Shown here in pieces: positions 1 to 8,416 of a DNA stretch of 23,779 nucleotides. The translations under genes were made by a program, and so were the position numbers. The DNA comes from Caldifarciminota bacterium (GTDB taxonomy: Bacteria > Hydrothermota > Tepidihabitantia > Tepidihabitantales > CAIPLT01): positions 1 through 23,779 of the forward strand of contig JANXBB010000063.1 of NCBI GenBank assembly GCA_025061975.1, written 5' to 3'. Position 1 is the first letter of the stretch. Each line of letters starts with the position of its first letter. The notes below the pieces were generated by a model that had not been told where the DNA came from, searched no databases, and saw nothing but the letters and a program-made list of their open reading frames with translations.

Positions 1-303
1 TTTAATCAAGCTGAAGTTTTAGCAGCCGAAGCAAGTTTTGGTTCCGGAATTGAATTTCTAAACTGTCTTAAGCGGAAGAAAAACACCAAATCACAAATTA
101 CCCTCAAACACGACGCTCGGATAAAAAATGTTTCTGGGGCGTTTGTTGTCAAAGATGATTTTCTAAAAAAAGTAAAGGACCGTCGGGTAATTTTAGTCGA
201 TGACGTAATAACAACTGGCGCTACTTTACAGGAAGCAGCACAAGCTTTAGTAACCGCTCAAGTTACAGAGGTTTATGCAGTAGTAGTTGCCGCAGCACTA
301 TAA
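1..303 (+). CDS. comF: ComF-family phosphoribosyltransferase, C-terminal part
   Basis: The reading frame is open from the first base, so the 5' end lies outside the window; 100 residues remain. It begins with FNQAEVLAAE and continues through a basic stretch (KRKKNTKSQ) and an R-x-x-N-x-x-x-x-F segment, the order seen in ComF/GntX proteins. The PRPP-binding loop VILVDDVITTGAT lies at local residues 63-75. ComF proteins are phosphoribosyltransferase-fold proteins linked to DNA uptake in competent bacteria; the exact reaction is unsettled. The N-terminal zinc ribbon expected for the family would be upstream and cannot be seen. The stop is TAA and the next gene starts 3 nt later, so the two are probably co-transcribed. 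A generic purine-type phosphoribosyltransferase is the alternative, but the NQA..L...R pattern favours ComF. Confidence 0.85.
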   Translation, partial: FNQAEVLAAEASFGSGIEFLNCLKRKKNTKSQITLKHDARIKNVSGAFVVKDDFLKKVKDRRVILVDDVITTGATLQEAAQALVTAQVTEVYAVVVAAAL

Positions 304-306
304 ATC

Positions 307-1032
307 ATGCATGCTAAATTAAAGCTATATTGGCCATATTTAGTAGTTTTAACTTTATTAACTATCGGAATTATATTTATCATCAAATATTTAAACTGTT
401 TTATCGCAATTTTCTCAAATCCCGAGCAACTCAAATCTTTATTAACAAGCTCGTTAGATAAACGTTCTAAAATTCTTGCTCCACTAATCCTCATCGGACT
501 ACAAACCTTGCAAATTATTTTTGCCCCATTTCCAGGGCACTGGGTCGGTTTTGTCTCGGGATTCGTTTTCGGAGTATTACATGGACTTATATATTCACTT
601 ACCGGGATACTTTTAGGTGCAACAATCGACTTCTGGCTTGGGAGATTATTAGGGCGAAAATTTCTAATGGTATTTGTTTCAACCGAAAAAATGAAAATTT
701 TTGATTTTTACGTACTAAAATATGGAACGGCGATAATCTTCCTTTTGCTTTTGTTACCTTTTTCGCCTTTAGGGGACGTCGTTTACTATCTTGCAGGACT
801 TACTGCGGTACCATTTTTATTTTTTTTGTTTATGGTTTTTTTAGCACGACTCCCAAATGCTTTGTTTTTTAATCTATTAGGTGCTAAAGTTGTAGATCTT
901 GGAATGCCAATTGTTTTAGTTTTTGTTGGAGTGCTTGTGGTTGTAGGTGTAATATTTTATTTAAAATTTAGAAATTATTGGATAAGGTGGCTAAATCGGC
1001 TTACTTATTTAAAGTGGGGGCAAAAAGATTGA
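307..1032 (+). CDS. VTT-domain (TVP38/TMEM64, DedA-like) membrane protein
   Basis: This is a 241-residue polytopic inner-membrane protein with a hydrophobic N-terminal segment (about residues 10-35) and four or five further hydrophobic segments. The VTT core is recognisable: FAPFPGHWVGFVSGFVFG, then a Gly-rich stretch ending in GRLLGRKF, then the re-entrant-like P-F-S-P-L-G-D-V-V-Y-Y-L-A-G segment and a final pair of membrane segments. Family members are implicated in lipid scrambling or transport across membranes; the substrate cannot be read from the sequence. It starts 3 nt after the comF stop with no Shine-Dalgarno sequence, so it probably depends on translational coupling. Its TGA stop overlaps the -35 box of the valS promoter. 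Confidence 0.82.
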   Translation: MHAKLKLYWPYLVVLTLLTIGIIFIIKYLNCFIAIFSNPEQLKSLLTSSLDKRSKILAPLILIGLQTLQIIFAPFPGHWVGFVSGFVFGVLHGLIYSLTGILLGATIDFWLGRLLGRKFLMVFVSTEKMKIFDFYVLKYGTAIIFLLLLLPFSPLGDVVYYLAGLTAVPFLFFLFMVFLARLPNALFFNLLGAKVVDLGMPIVLVFVGVLVVVGVIFYLKFRNYWIRWLNRLTYLKWGQKD

Positions 1033-1056
1033 CAGAAAAAATAATTTAATTATAAT
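1029..1056 (+). promoter_or_regulatory. Consensus sigma70-type promoter of valS
   Basis: A perfect TTGACA (1029-1034), a 16-nt spacer and a perfect TATAAT (1051-1056) precede the valS ATG at 1066 by 9 nt. Transcription would start about at 1063, leaving almost no leader. The -35 box overlaps the stop codon of the preceding gene, so valS can be expressed independently of comF. Confidence 0.8.
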
Positions 1057-1065
1057 GAATAAGTT

Positions 1066-3729
1066 ATGTTAAATATGAGTGAAAAAACAGATTTTCCTGC
1101 TCAATATAATCCAAAGGCGGTCGAGAAAAAATGGTATAATTTTTGGTTAGAAAACAAATTTTTTACTCCGGATCTTTCTAGCAAAAAGCCTCGGTATTGT
1201 ATCACCATTCCGCCACCCAATATTACCGGTGTCTTACACATGGGCCATGCTTTAAACTCAACTATTCAAGACATTATGATTCGATTTAAAAAATTGCAAG
1301 GCTATGAAACTCTCTGGGTCCCGGGAACTGACCATGCAAGTATTGCAACTCATAATCAAATTGAAAAACGTTTAGCAAAAGAAGGAAAGACCCGGTTTGA
1401 TTTAGGGCGCGACGAATTTTTAAAGCTTGCTTGGGAGTGGAAAGAAAAACATGCTAATATTATTCTTGAACAACTAAAAACTTTAGGTGCAGCGTGCGAT
1501 TGGAGTAGAACCCGTTTCACTATGGATCCGGATCTATCTCGAGCAGTTCGTGAAGCTTTTGTCCGATATTACGAAAAGGGATTAATTTACAAAGGATATT
1601 ATATTGTCAATTGGTGTCCCCGTTGCCGAACATCGATTTCTGATTTAGAGGTAAAATATAAAGAAACAAAAACTAAACTCTGGTTTATAAAATATCCTCT
1701 GAAAGATAATCAAGAGCAGTGCATTGTAGTAGCCACCACTCGTCCAGAAACAATGCTGGGCGATACAGCACTTGCGGTCAATCCTTCGGACTTTCGCTAT
1801 AACGAATTTATTGGCAAAACAGCCATTGTACCATTAGTTAATCGGGAAGTACCTATTATTGCTGATGCCCGAGTTGATATCGAATTTGGCACAGGTGCTG
1901 TAAAAGTAACTCCGGCGCACGATCCGGTAGACTTTGAGCTTGCCAAAACTCATAATTTGGCGTTTATAAAAATTCTTGACGAAGATGCAAGAGTAACAAA
2001 AGACGCCCCACCAAAGTATCAAGGACTTACCCGTGAAGAAGCTCGAGATCAGATCCTTTTAGATTTAGAAACTAACGGTTATCTTCTTAAAACCGAAGAT
2101 TATGAACACCGAGTGGGTCGCTGCGCTCGATGCGATACAATTACTGAACCAATGATTTCTCTCCAATGGTTTCTTAAAACTAAAGAGCTTGCAGCTCCCG
2201 CAATAAAAAAAGTCGAAGATGGGACAGTAAAATTTTATCCGGAACGTTGGAGGAAAGTTTATTTAGACTGGATGTATAATATTAAAGATTGGTGTATTTC
2301 CCGGCAACTTTGGTGGGGACATCGAATTCCGGCTTTTTACTGTGATGATTGTGGCTACATGATGGTAACAAGGACTGATCCAAATGAATGCTCAAAATGC
2401 CATAGTAAAAACATTCGCCAGGATGAAGACATTTTGGATACGTGGTTTTCTTCTGCGCTCTGGCCGTTTTCGGTTTTAGGATGGCCCGAGGACACTCAAG
2501 ATCTCCGAGAATTTTATCCGACTAATTTTCTTTCAACCGACCCAGATATTATTTTTCTCTGGGTCGCACGAATGATTATGTCTGGATTAGAATTTTTATC
2601 TCAGGTTCCTTTCTACGATGTATATATCCATTCGACAATTTTAACCGAAACAGGCGAACGGATGAGTCGCTCAAAAGGAATCGGAGTTGATCCGGTTATC
2701 CTCATTGATAAATACGGTGCATGCGCATTAAGGTTTACATTGGCATATTTAGAAACCGAAAGTCAAACTTATCGATTTTGGGAGAAAAGAGTTGAACTCG
2801 GAAGAAACTTCGCAAATAAAATTTGGAATGCTGGGCGATTAGTAAAAATTTTACTCGAAGCTTCAGAAGCTCCATTAAATGAATTACAAATACCATTAGA
2901 ACTTACTAACGATTTCACATTAATTGATAGATGGTTTATAAGTAAATACAAGAATTTAGTAATAAAAGTAACCTCTTCTCTTGAGCGTTATCAATTTTCA
3001 CTAGCCGCCCAAGAGCTTTATGAATTTTTCTGGCATCAATTCTGCGATTGGTATTTAGAATTTTGTAAAATCCGAAAGCGTAACGGAGATAATTCTTTTG
3101 CCAATTGTCTTTATAATATCTTTAAAGGACTTTTAGTTATGCTTCATCCTTTTATGCCCTTCATTACCGAAGAACTTTGGCACAAATTCTCTTATCCGGA
3201 AAAAAGTATTTTACTTAGCTCCTGGCCTACTCCGCCCGAAATCGCTCAAACATCTCAAGAAGATTTTATAACTTTAATGTGCGAGATTATTACTGCTTTA
3301 AGAAGTATCCGGTCGGAAATGCGTCTACCGATAAATAAGCCCATTGATTGCTTGGTTAACACCTCTTCCCAGGAGATATTAAACTTTCTTTTAAAAAGTA
3401 AAGCTTCTCTTATAATCAAAGAGTTAGCCAAAATAAATGAAATTAAACAAACCGACAAAAGACCGCCTAATTCATCAACCGCTGTGCTTAAAGATCTAGA
3501 AGTTTACGTGCCTCTTTCAGGATTGATTGATATTGAAAAAGAAAAGGATCGAATCAAAAAAGAAATTTTAGAATTAGAAACACTGCTTAATAAAACTAAT
3601 GTCCTACTTGGTAATCCACAATTTTTAGAAAAAGCAAAATTAGAAGTTATTGAGCAAGAAAAAGTTAGACAGAAAACTTTTGAAGAAAAACTTAAACGGT
3701 TAAAGGCTATCTTGGTATCTCTTGAGTAA
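1066..3729 (+). CDS. valS: Valyl-tRNA synthetase
   Basis: The protein is a complete class I aminoacyl-tRNA synthetase of 887 residues, the normal length for ValRS. It charges tRNA-Val in the cytoplasm. The HIGH signature is HMGH at residues 58-61, in the context PPPNITGVLHMGHALN. The KMSKS loop is RMSRS at 532-536. The editing (CP1) domain lies between them, with TTRPETMLGDTA and the D-P-V-D-F-E-L segment that hydrolyse Thr-tRNA-Val. Zinc-ribbon-like Cys pairs occur in the CP modules (CPRC, CDDC...CSKC). An anticodon-binding helical domain and a C-terminal coiled-coil tRNA arm (about 820-887, K/E rich) follow. The start is ATG 1066, or ATG 1075 three codons later; neither has a Shine-Dalgarno, and the promoter position suggests a leaderless message. 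The OmpA-like gene follows after 3 nt. Confidence 0.98.
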   Translation: MLNMSEKTDFPAQYNPKAVEKKWYNFWLENKFFTPDLSSKKPRYCITIPPPNITGVLHMGHALNSTIQDIMIRFKKLQGYETLWVPGTDHASIATHNQIEKRLAKEGKTRFDLGRDEFLKLAWEWKEKHANIILEQLKTLGAACDWSRTRFTMDPDLSRAVREAFVRYYEKGLIYKGYYIVNWCPRCRTSISDLEVKYKETKTKLWFIKYPLKDNQEQCIVVATTRPETMLGDTALAVNPSDFRYNEFIGKTAIVPLVNREVPIIADARVDIEFGTGAVKVTPAHDPVDFELAKTHNLAFIKILDEDARVTKDAPPKYQGLTREEARDQILLDLETNGYLLKTEDYEHRVGRCARCDTITEPMISLQWFLKTKELAAPAIKKVEDGTVKFYPERWRKVYLDWMYNIKDWCISRQLWWGHRIPAFYCDDCGYMMVTRTDPNECSKCHSKNIRQDEDILDTWFSSALWPFSVLGWPEDTQDLREFYPTNFLSTDPDIIFLWVARMIMSGLEFLSQVPFYDVYIHSTILTETGERMSRSKGIGVDPVILIDKYGACALRFTLAYLETESQTYRFWEKRVELGRNFANKIWNAGRLVKILLEASEAPLNELQIPLELTNDFTLIDRWFISKYKNLVIKVTSSLERYQFSLAAQELYEFFWHQFCDWYLEFCKIRKRNGDNSFANCLYNIFKGLLVMLHPFMPFITEELWHKFSYPEKSILLSSWPTPPEIAQTSQEDFITLMCEIITALRSIRSEMRLPINKPIDCLVNTSSQEILNFLLKSKASLIIKELAKINEIKQTDKRPPNSSTAVLKDLEVYVPLSGLIDIEKEKDRIKKEILELETLLNKTNVLLGNPQFLEKAKLEVIEQEKVRQKTFEEKLKRLKAILVSLE

Positions 3730-3732
3730 TTT

Positions 3733-4278
3733 GTGAAATATTTAGGGTGGTTGCTTTTTTTGCTCGCAATTGTAGTCGGATTTCTGGGATATAATATAAA
3801 ATACAATTCTTTAATTAAAGAAAACGAGCGGATTAAAAAAGAAAATTCGGTCTGGCAAAAAGAAGTTGAAAGATTAAAAAAGCTGTCTTCAGAAGTGCTT
3901 GCCTCAAAAAGTCTTAAATTTTACCAACGGTTTTATTTTGACGAGATTTTTAGCAACGAAAGCAGTTTTAATTTATCTCCAAGTGGCGAAGTGATTCTAA
4001 AAGAAATTATTCCATTGCTCCAAGAATTTCAGGATAATATAATGCTTGTGGGGTATTTTACTGATGAACTGTTAGAAAACGTGCCGGCGCAGACTTTTAA
4101 ATTAAGCCAAGAAGTAGCATTGAAAAAAGCTCTTCGCGTGGGAGAATTTTTAAATTCCTGGGGTATAAAAAAAGAGCGATTGATTATTTTAGGTGTTGGT
4201 AAATTAGAAAGTATCTTTCAAGATAGTACTTTACATACTGAATTTAAAAAAGGATATTTAGAAATTGTGATTCAATGA
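3733..4278 (+). CDS. Membrane-anchored OmpA/MotB-like protein
   Basis: The 181-residue protein starts with GTG. One N-terminal membrane segment (about residues 3-22) is followed by a charged coiled-coil-like stretch (25-52) and a C-terminal OmpA/MotB-like domain (about 65-181). Matches to that fold are the LSPSGEVILKEIIPLLQ helix, the V-A-L-K-K-A-L-R-V-G-E-F-L helix and the RLIILGVGKLES strand-turn that mimic the peptidoglycan-binding pattern. The usual TD..G...YN motif is not canonical (GYFTDELLEN), so peptidoglycan binding is uncertain. The gene follows valS by 3 nt, and its TGA overlaps the ATG of the next gene (ATGA), so it belongs to the same operon. A role in envelope structure is inferred only from topology. 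Confidence 0.65.
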   Translation: MKYLGWLLFLLAIVVGFLGYNIKYNSLIKENERIKKENSVWQKEVERLKKLSSEVLASKSLKFYQRFYFDEIFSNESSFNLSPSGEVILKEIIPLLQEFQDNIMLVGYFTDELLENVPAQTFKLSQEVALKKALRVGEFLNSWGIKKERLIILGVGKLESIFQDSTLHTEFKKGYLEIVIQ

Positions 4279-4706
4279 AACGATGGCTTATAGCAATATT
4301 TTCTTTAATTGTTTTTCTAAGACATCCGCTTGAAGCATATAGCAACTCCGCTAAGAGTTATTACCGTTCGCCGGGATTATCAATGATTCTCTCGTTTGCT
4401 TTCCCGGGTGGTGGCCAATTTTATTGCGAAGAGTATTTCAAAGGAACATTATTTTTGGTTTCCGAAGGATTTTTAGGATATTATATCTACAAAAGTCAAC
4501 AAAATTATAAACTAACGGGAGAACAGAAATATCGTGATCAACGAAACAATCTATTATGGTGGTTAGCTACAGTAAAAGCAATTTCATTAGCCGATGCTTA
4601 TATTTCAGCTCAAATGTATAAATTCAACGAACAATTGCAACTCGGATTAAACGCAACTTCTGATAAAAGACTGAGCTTTTTTGTTAGAATTAAGAAATTT
4701 ATTTAA
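4275..4706 (+). CDS. DUF5683-like small membrane protein
   Basis: The 143-residue protein has an N-terminal hydrophobic signal or anchor (residues 4-20). A segment LSMILSFAFPGGGQFYCEEYFKG follows, resembling the S-x-x-x-S-x-x-x-P-G-x-G-Q-x-Y-x-x-x-x-x-K-G core of DUF5683-type proteins, then another membrane helix (about 58-75). A charged linker and a third hydrophobic helix (WWLATVKAISLADAYISA) follow. The function of this family is unknown. The start overlaps the stop of the OmpA-like gene by 4 nt, pointing to coupled translation. A hairpin 11 nt after its stop probably ends the operon. Confidence 0.6.
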   Translation: MKRWLIAIFSLIVFLRHPLEAYSNSAKSYYRSPGLSMILSFAFPGGGQFYCEEYFKGTLFLVSEGFLGYYIYKSQQNYKLTGEQKYRDQRNNLLWWLATVKAISLADAYISAQMYKFNEQLQLGLNATSDKRLSFFVRIKKFI

Positions 4707-4716
4707 CCGCTATTAC

Positions 4717-4756
4717 AATAAGCTTTAAAACTAAAAATAATTTCCTAAAGCTTATT
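4717..4756. terminator. Inverted repeat between convergent genes, probable bidirectional terminator
   Basis: AATAAGCTTTA (4717-4727) and TAAAGCTTATT (4746-4756) are perfect 11-base inverted copies with an 18-nt AT-rich loop. The repeat occupies the space between two converging genes, and its right arm covers the stop codon of the cyclophilin gene. AT-rich arms and the long loop make it a weak intrinsic terminator; a processing or transcript-end hairpin is the alternative. Confidence 0.5.
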
Positions 4757-5399
4757 CTTCTATTATTACTTTTTCCATTATTACCGGTACTATTGGCCGG
4801 TTATTAGAACCTGTTTTTACTTGGGCTATCTTGTCAACTACTTCCATTCCTTCAACTACTTGACCAAAAATTGTGTAATTCCCATCTAAGTGTGGAGCCG
4901 GCTGATGACAAATATAAAATTGACTTCCACTGGATGCTTTCTCGGGATTAACCTGGTCAGGTAAACGGGCACAGGCAACTGTTCCACGAATGTGCTTAAG
5001 ATTCGGGCTAATTTCTGCTGGTATTGTGTACCCTGGTCCACCGGTTCCGTCGCCTTTGGGGTCGCCTCCTTGAACAACAAAACCCGGTATTACACGATGA
5101 AATGTCAGCCCGTTATAAAAACCTTGTTTGGCAAGCTTAATAAAATTCTCGCAAGTTTTTGGTGCTTCCTTGGTATATAAAAGAATCTTTATTTTGCCCA
5201 GCGCTTCCTCACCATGTTTTACATAGATTATCGCGTATTTCTCAGTTTTAGAGGTACTCGGAGTTATTGATTCGGGTAAACTCGGCTTTTCTGTTGCGAC
5301 TTTTTCCTGAACCGGAGGCTTGGTTTTAGGGCCACATCCTAAAATTAATCCTGTACCAAGGATCAATACTGACAATCCTAAATTCAATATATTTTTCAT
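4752..5399 (-). CDS. Lipoprotein cyclophilin-type peptidyl-prolyl isomerase
   Basis: The 215-residue protein carries a lipoprotein signal: MKN, a hydrophobic stretch, and the lipobox ILGC with Cys at residue 22, so it should be lipid-anchored outside the inner membrane. A Pro/Lys/Thr-rich linker (23-50) leads to a single cyclophilin domain (about 55-213). Landmarks are [22 protein letters not shown] and [20 protein letters not shown]; the R and the F-x-x-Q-G residues of the catalytic face are present. It catalyses cis-trans isomerisation of Xaa-Pro bonds, here probably to help fold exported proteins. It lies 19 nt downstream of the exported M14 peptidase, so the two are one transcription unit, and it has its own ribosome-binding site. 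Confidence 0.93.
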   Translation of the reverse strand: MKNILNLGLSVLILGTGLILGCGPKTKPPVQEKVATEKPSLPESITPSTSKTEKYAIIYVKHGEEALGKIKILLYTKEAPKTCENFIKLAKQGFYNGLTFHRVIPGFVVQGGDPKGDGTGGPGYTIPAEISPNLKHIRGTVACARLPDQVNPEKASSGSQFYICHQPAPHLDGNYTIFGQVVEGMEVVDKIAQVKTGSNNRPIVPVIMEKVIIEE

Positions 5400-5403
5400 A
5401 ACA

Positions 5404-5410
5404 CCCCCCC
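5404..5410 (-). promoter_or_regulatory. G-tract Shine-Dalgarno of the cyclophilin gene
   Basis: On the minus strand AAGGGGGGG is followed by TGTT and the ATG at 5399. It is an SD-like purine run 4 nt before the start of the second gene of the unit, in contrast to the leaderless first genes of the window. Confidence 0.55.
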
Positions 5411-5418
5411 TTAAATCA

Positions 5419-7455
5419 CTATTTCACAATCAGCTTTACCCCTGCTCGGGGAACTTTATTAGAAACTTGACAAAAATAAATACCGGATCGAATTTTTCTG
5501 CCTTGATGATCTTTTAAATTCCAGCTGACGTTGTCCGAAATCCTAAGTTCATTTATCAGTCGCCCTTGGACATCATATATTTTAATTGTTGAATTTTCTA
5601 ATTTTCCGTTAAAATTAAATCTTACAAAATCTTTAGCAGGATTTGGCTGAAGTTTTAATGTTAAATTGATAAATTCTCTCGAAGATTCAAATACAGCACT
5701 ACTTGAAGCATTTTGACGATAGCTTATCCCATCTAAATCAAATCCGGCATAGGGATCTGATGACGAACCTCCGCCGGTATTAGTTATTCTAATGTAGCGC
5801 GCACTATCTAAACCCACTGTTGACAAGTCGAAGCTTTGAGTGCCTTGAGCTTGACCGCAGGTAAAGAAACTCCCGCGCCAATCATTAGAAACTGCAACGG
5901 AATAATTTTCCGGTGATAAGTCTCCTTCATAAACCACAAAGTCCGCTCCAGGAAAGTTTCTTATAGGAGGAATCGCTTCAAGCACAATTACACCTGATGG
6001 ACCTAATGAATAAATCTGATTGTCAGGGATTCCTAAACCATCCATAGTTACAGTGGTAAAACTCATATCCGGCCGGTCACGACGAACCCAAACAATTTTC
6101 TGCACATAATAAGGTATTGTGGTGTCCCGAACCAACTTTACTTCAATAAAAACTCGTCCAGTATCAGGAACCGTCACGGTAAATGTCTTCGGTAAATATC
6201 CATTAGCTTCAACTTGAAAAGTATAATTCCCCGGTGCAACCATTTTATGAAAATCGCCACAAATTTTATCCGTATAAACCGTCCAACGTTTAGGATTAAT
6301 AAATTTAATCATTGCAAAAAGTGGCTCTTCAGTAATTGAGTCCTTAACTAAACCCGAAATACCCCATCCGGCTCGTAAAATCATCTTCATCAGTGCCCGA
6401 CGATTAGCAAGACAGATACTGTCAACTCGAGCTTGAGTTGAAGGTTGTTGGGTCTCAATAGTTGTGCCAATTCCGCCCCAAATACCAAACATTGCATCCT
6501 GAGCCGATCCGCGTACGTAATACCAATCATATCCATTAATCTTCTGAAGCTGAGTAGTTGAAGACCCATATGTTGAGTCTGCATATTCCTGAGAAATTGT
6601 AATAATATAACCGGAATCTGGCGGATCTTTCGGATGATGGTCCCAAACATAGTTCACATAAGAAGCGGCAGAATGATACTCATATTCCAAAGTAATATTA
6701 TTAAGCTCAGCATGCGCTCGCATAGCTCGGGTCTCAGGCTGAGAAAACGGCGCTGAGCTGCTTCCTTCACCTGACCACATATAACCATAATCTCGATTGA
6801 GATCCACTCCGGCACCATTATATCGTGAATTGTTCACATGCCCATCAGGATTAAAAACAGGCACAATCCAAATTTCGCGGTTATTAACTAAATTACTAAC
6901 CTGGGGATTAAATGCATAATTACTCAAAAGATACTGCAGAAAAGCCAAAGTAATCTCGGTTGAAATCTTTTCATTTCCGTGATGCGCTCCTACTAAACGA
7001 ACTTCGGGCTCCAATTCTTCAACTCCCGGATTGTCACTAACTTTAATGCCTAAAATCGCACGATTACCCGCAGAATAACCTAAAGTCTCAAGTTTGGTAA
7101 TTGCGGGATATTGGGCTCTAAGAGCAACCAACATACTACACACCTGAGCATAACTATGATAAATCTGAGGCATATCTGTATAGGCATCTCGATAATCATT
7201 GGCAACAATCTCAAGTTTATATCCACGAGATCGGAGTTCTTCTATTAAGTCATCATTGGCTAAAGCATAAACCGCATGCTCTTGGGCATCAATAACCGAG
7301 AGCTTAAATTGGTCCTGAAGCAGATAAACTTCGTCGTGATTGCTAACCGAAATCTTAATAAGACGCTCTAAAGACTTATTAGGCGCGGCGAAGCTAATAT
7401 CCGCCATACCCCATACCCCAATTGCGAAAATTAAGAAAATTAAAATGTAACGCAT
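5419..7455 (-). CDS. Exported M14 zinc carboxypeptidase with T9SS-type sorting domain
   Basis: The 678-residue protein has a signal peptide (about 1-24), a propeptide-like region (25-95) and an M14 catalytic domain (about 97-365). The zinc ligands are H159 and E162 in GAHHGNE, and H261 in YEYHSAA. Substrate-binding residues fall in NPDG (202-205) and VDLNRDY, and the general base is E334 in TTIETQ. A carboxypeptidase-regulatory-like beta domain (about 365-440) and a jelly-roll or discoidin-like module follow. A C-terminal sorting domain (about 595-678, [13 protein letters not shown] ... GIYFCQVS) marks it for a type IX-like outer-membrane route. It should remove C-terminal residues from extracellular peptides. 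The start is ATG 7455, 8 nt after a TACACT -10 box. Confidence 0.93.
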   Translation of the reverse strand: MRYILIFLIFAIGVWGMADISFAAPNKSLERLIKISVSNHDEVYLLQDQFKLSVIDAQEHAVYALANDDLIEELRSRGYKLEIVANDYRDAYTDMPQIYHSYAQVCSMLVALRAQYPAITKLETLGYSAGNRAILGIKVSDNPGVEELEPEVRLVGAHHGNEKISTEITLAFLQYLLSNYAFNPQVSNLVNNREIWIVPVFNPDGHVNNSRYNGAGVDLNRDYGYMWSGEGSSSAPFSQPETRAMRAHAELNNITLEYEYHSAASYVNYVWDHHPKDPPDSGYIITISQEYADSTYGSSTTQLQKINGYDWYYVRGSAQDAMFGIWGGIGTTIETQQPSTQARVDSICLANRRALMKMILRAGWGISGLVKDSITEEPLFAMIKFINPKRWTVYTDKICGDFHKMVAPGNYTFQVEANGYLPKTFTVTVPDTGRVFIEVKLVRDTTIPYYVQKIVWVRRDRPDMSFTTVTMDGLGIPDNQIYSLGPSGVIVLEAIPPIRNFPGADFVVYEGDLSPENYSVAVSNDWRGSFFTCGQAQGTQSFDLSTVGLDSARYIRITNTGGGSSSDPYAGFDLDGISYRQNASSSAVFESSREFINLTLKLQPNPAKDFVRFNFNGKLENSTIKIYDVQGRLINELRISDNVSWNLKDHQGRKIRSGIYFCQVSNKVPRAGVKLIVK

Positions 7456-7463
7456 AGTTTAAT

Positions 7464-7492
7464 AGTGTAAAATATTTACTAATCAAAGTCAA
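7464..7492 (-). promoter_or_regulatory. Promoter of the M14 peptidase gene
   Basis: On the minus strand TTGACT (7492-7487), a 17-nt spacer and TACACT (7469-7464) lie 8 nt before the ATG at 7455. It is back to back with the plus-strand promoter at 7507, so the two genes are transcribed divergently. Confidence 0.6.
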
Positions 7493-7506
7493 TAGATTAT
7501 ATTGTC

Positions 7507-7534
7507 TTGACATTGCTCTAAAATATTATAAAAT
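7507..7534 (+). promoter_or_regulatory. Promoter of the methyltransferase gene
   Basis: TTGACA (7507-7512), a 16-nt spacer and TAAAAT (7529-7534) lie 9 nt before ATG 7544, predicting a very short or absent leader. The alternative in-frame TTG at 7538 would lie about 3 nt before the expected transcription start, which favours the ATG. Confidence 0.65.
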
Positions 7535-7543
7535 GTTTTGGGT

Positions 7544-8119
7544 ATGTGTCTGTGGTCTTGGAAACGAAAACTAAAACATTTAGAAAAAATTGCAACATCA
7601 GCGGAAGCTAAACCATTAGAAATTTTAAAAAACCTGAATTTAAAACCCGGCGATTTAGTAGCGGATATCGGTTCGGGAAGTGGTTTTTTTGCAATCCAGT
7701 TCGCCCGATTGGTGGGCGAAAACGGTAAAGTATACGCCTTAGATACCGACGAGAGATTTTTAACATTTGTAAAAGAACGTGCCCAAAAAGAAGGAATAAA
7801 TAATTTATTCACCATAAAAGTTAACGCCTTTGAACTAGCACTGCCCGAAAATGTTGACCTGTTCTTTTTACGCAACGTCTATCATCACTTACCCGAACCG
7901 ATAAAATATTTTGTCGCTTTAAGAAAATTTCTTAAACCCCACGGTCGAATCGCAATTATCGAACGCACCAAACCTAAACGCCGACTCTTCTCACGCCAAA
8001 AACACGCTACCCCAGAATCAGTAATTGTCGAAAATTTAATCCGCAGCGGTTTTGTAATCTCTAACCGGTTCGACTTCCTTACCGATCAATGCTTCCTAAT
8101 CTTCAGAAAAGAAGTTTAA
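7544..8119 (+). CDS. Class I SAM-dependent methyltransferase
   Basis: The 191-residue protein shows a Rossmann-fold methyltransferase: motif I ADIGSGSGFFA (residues 40-50), the acidic end of strand 2 in YALDTDE, and the post-III region FFLRNVYHHLPEP. The closing strands GRIAIIE and FLIFRKE follow. The arrangement is like the UbiE/ArsM/Methyltransf_11 and _31 group of small-molecule methyltransferases. The substrate cannot be told; the arsenite-methyltransferase Cys residues are absent, so arsenite is unlikely. I chose ATG 7544 over TTG 7538 because of the promoter. No co-transcribed partner is evident. Confidence 0.85.
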   Translation: MCLWSWKRKLKHLEKIATSAEAKPLEILKNLNLKPGDLVADIGSGSGFFAIQFARLVGENGKVYALDTDERFLTFVKERAQKEGINNLFTIKVNAFELALPENVDLFFLRNVYHHLPEPIKYFVALRKFLKPHGRIAIIERTKPKRRLFSRQKHATPESVIVENLIRSGFVISNRFDFLTDQCFLIFRKEV

Positions 8120-8381
8120 TTAAACCGGTTAAAAATATAACTTCTTGATTTTCAATTAGTAATACAAACAAAGCCTGTCATGTAGGGGGTAGACGGTCCG
8201 GGGATACTAAAATTGGTGTTAAAAGATAAGCTAAAAGGCTGCGTTTTTAAGTAAGTAAATGTAGAAGATTTTGTAAAATTCGAGCGTAAAATTTAGTTAG
8301 AGATATAAAAGAGATTGGGGCTTGAGTTTGTTGGCGATGTAATTCTTGTTTTAAGGCGACGTTAACCCTTGGGGTAAACTC
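8120..8381. other. Non-coding interval, no recognised feature
   Basis: I see no credible ORF here and no tRNA, SRP, RNase P or tmRNA signature. The stretch 8176-8200 is unusually G-rich for this genome (gtagggggtagacggtccg), and a short AGCC/GGCT long-range pairing brackets 8176-8240, followed by a T run. It could be a small RNA or decayed sequence; nothing is conclusive. Confidence 0.3.
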
Positions 8382-8410
8382 TTGACAGATAATCGGGTTT
8401 TACTTAATTT
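8361..8410 (+). promoter_or_regulatory. Promoter of the DUF72 gene with upstream operator-like palindrome
   Basis: TTGACA (8382-8387), a 17-nt spacer and a weak TAATTT (8405-8410) end 6 nt before ATG 8417, again nearly leaderless. Immediately upstream of the -35 box is an imperfect palindrome, GTTAACCC (8361-8368), TTG, GGGTAAAC (8372-8379), with one mismatch; it could bind a regulator. Confidence 0.5.
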
Positions 8411-8416
8411 ATCTTG

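Noticed and set aside
7489..7875. Minus-strand ORF of 128 codons
   Set aside because: It is the antisense shadow of the methyltransferase gene and covers its promoter.
8160..8260. A tRNA-Sec or other structured RNA gene in the 8.2 kb gap
   Set aside because: No acceptor/T-arm pairing, no GGTTCGA-type T loop and no SRP, RNase P or tmRNA signature could be found.
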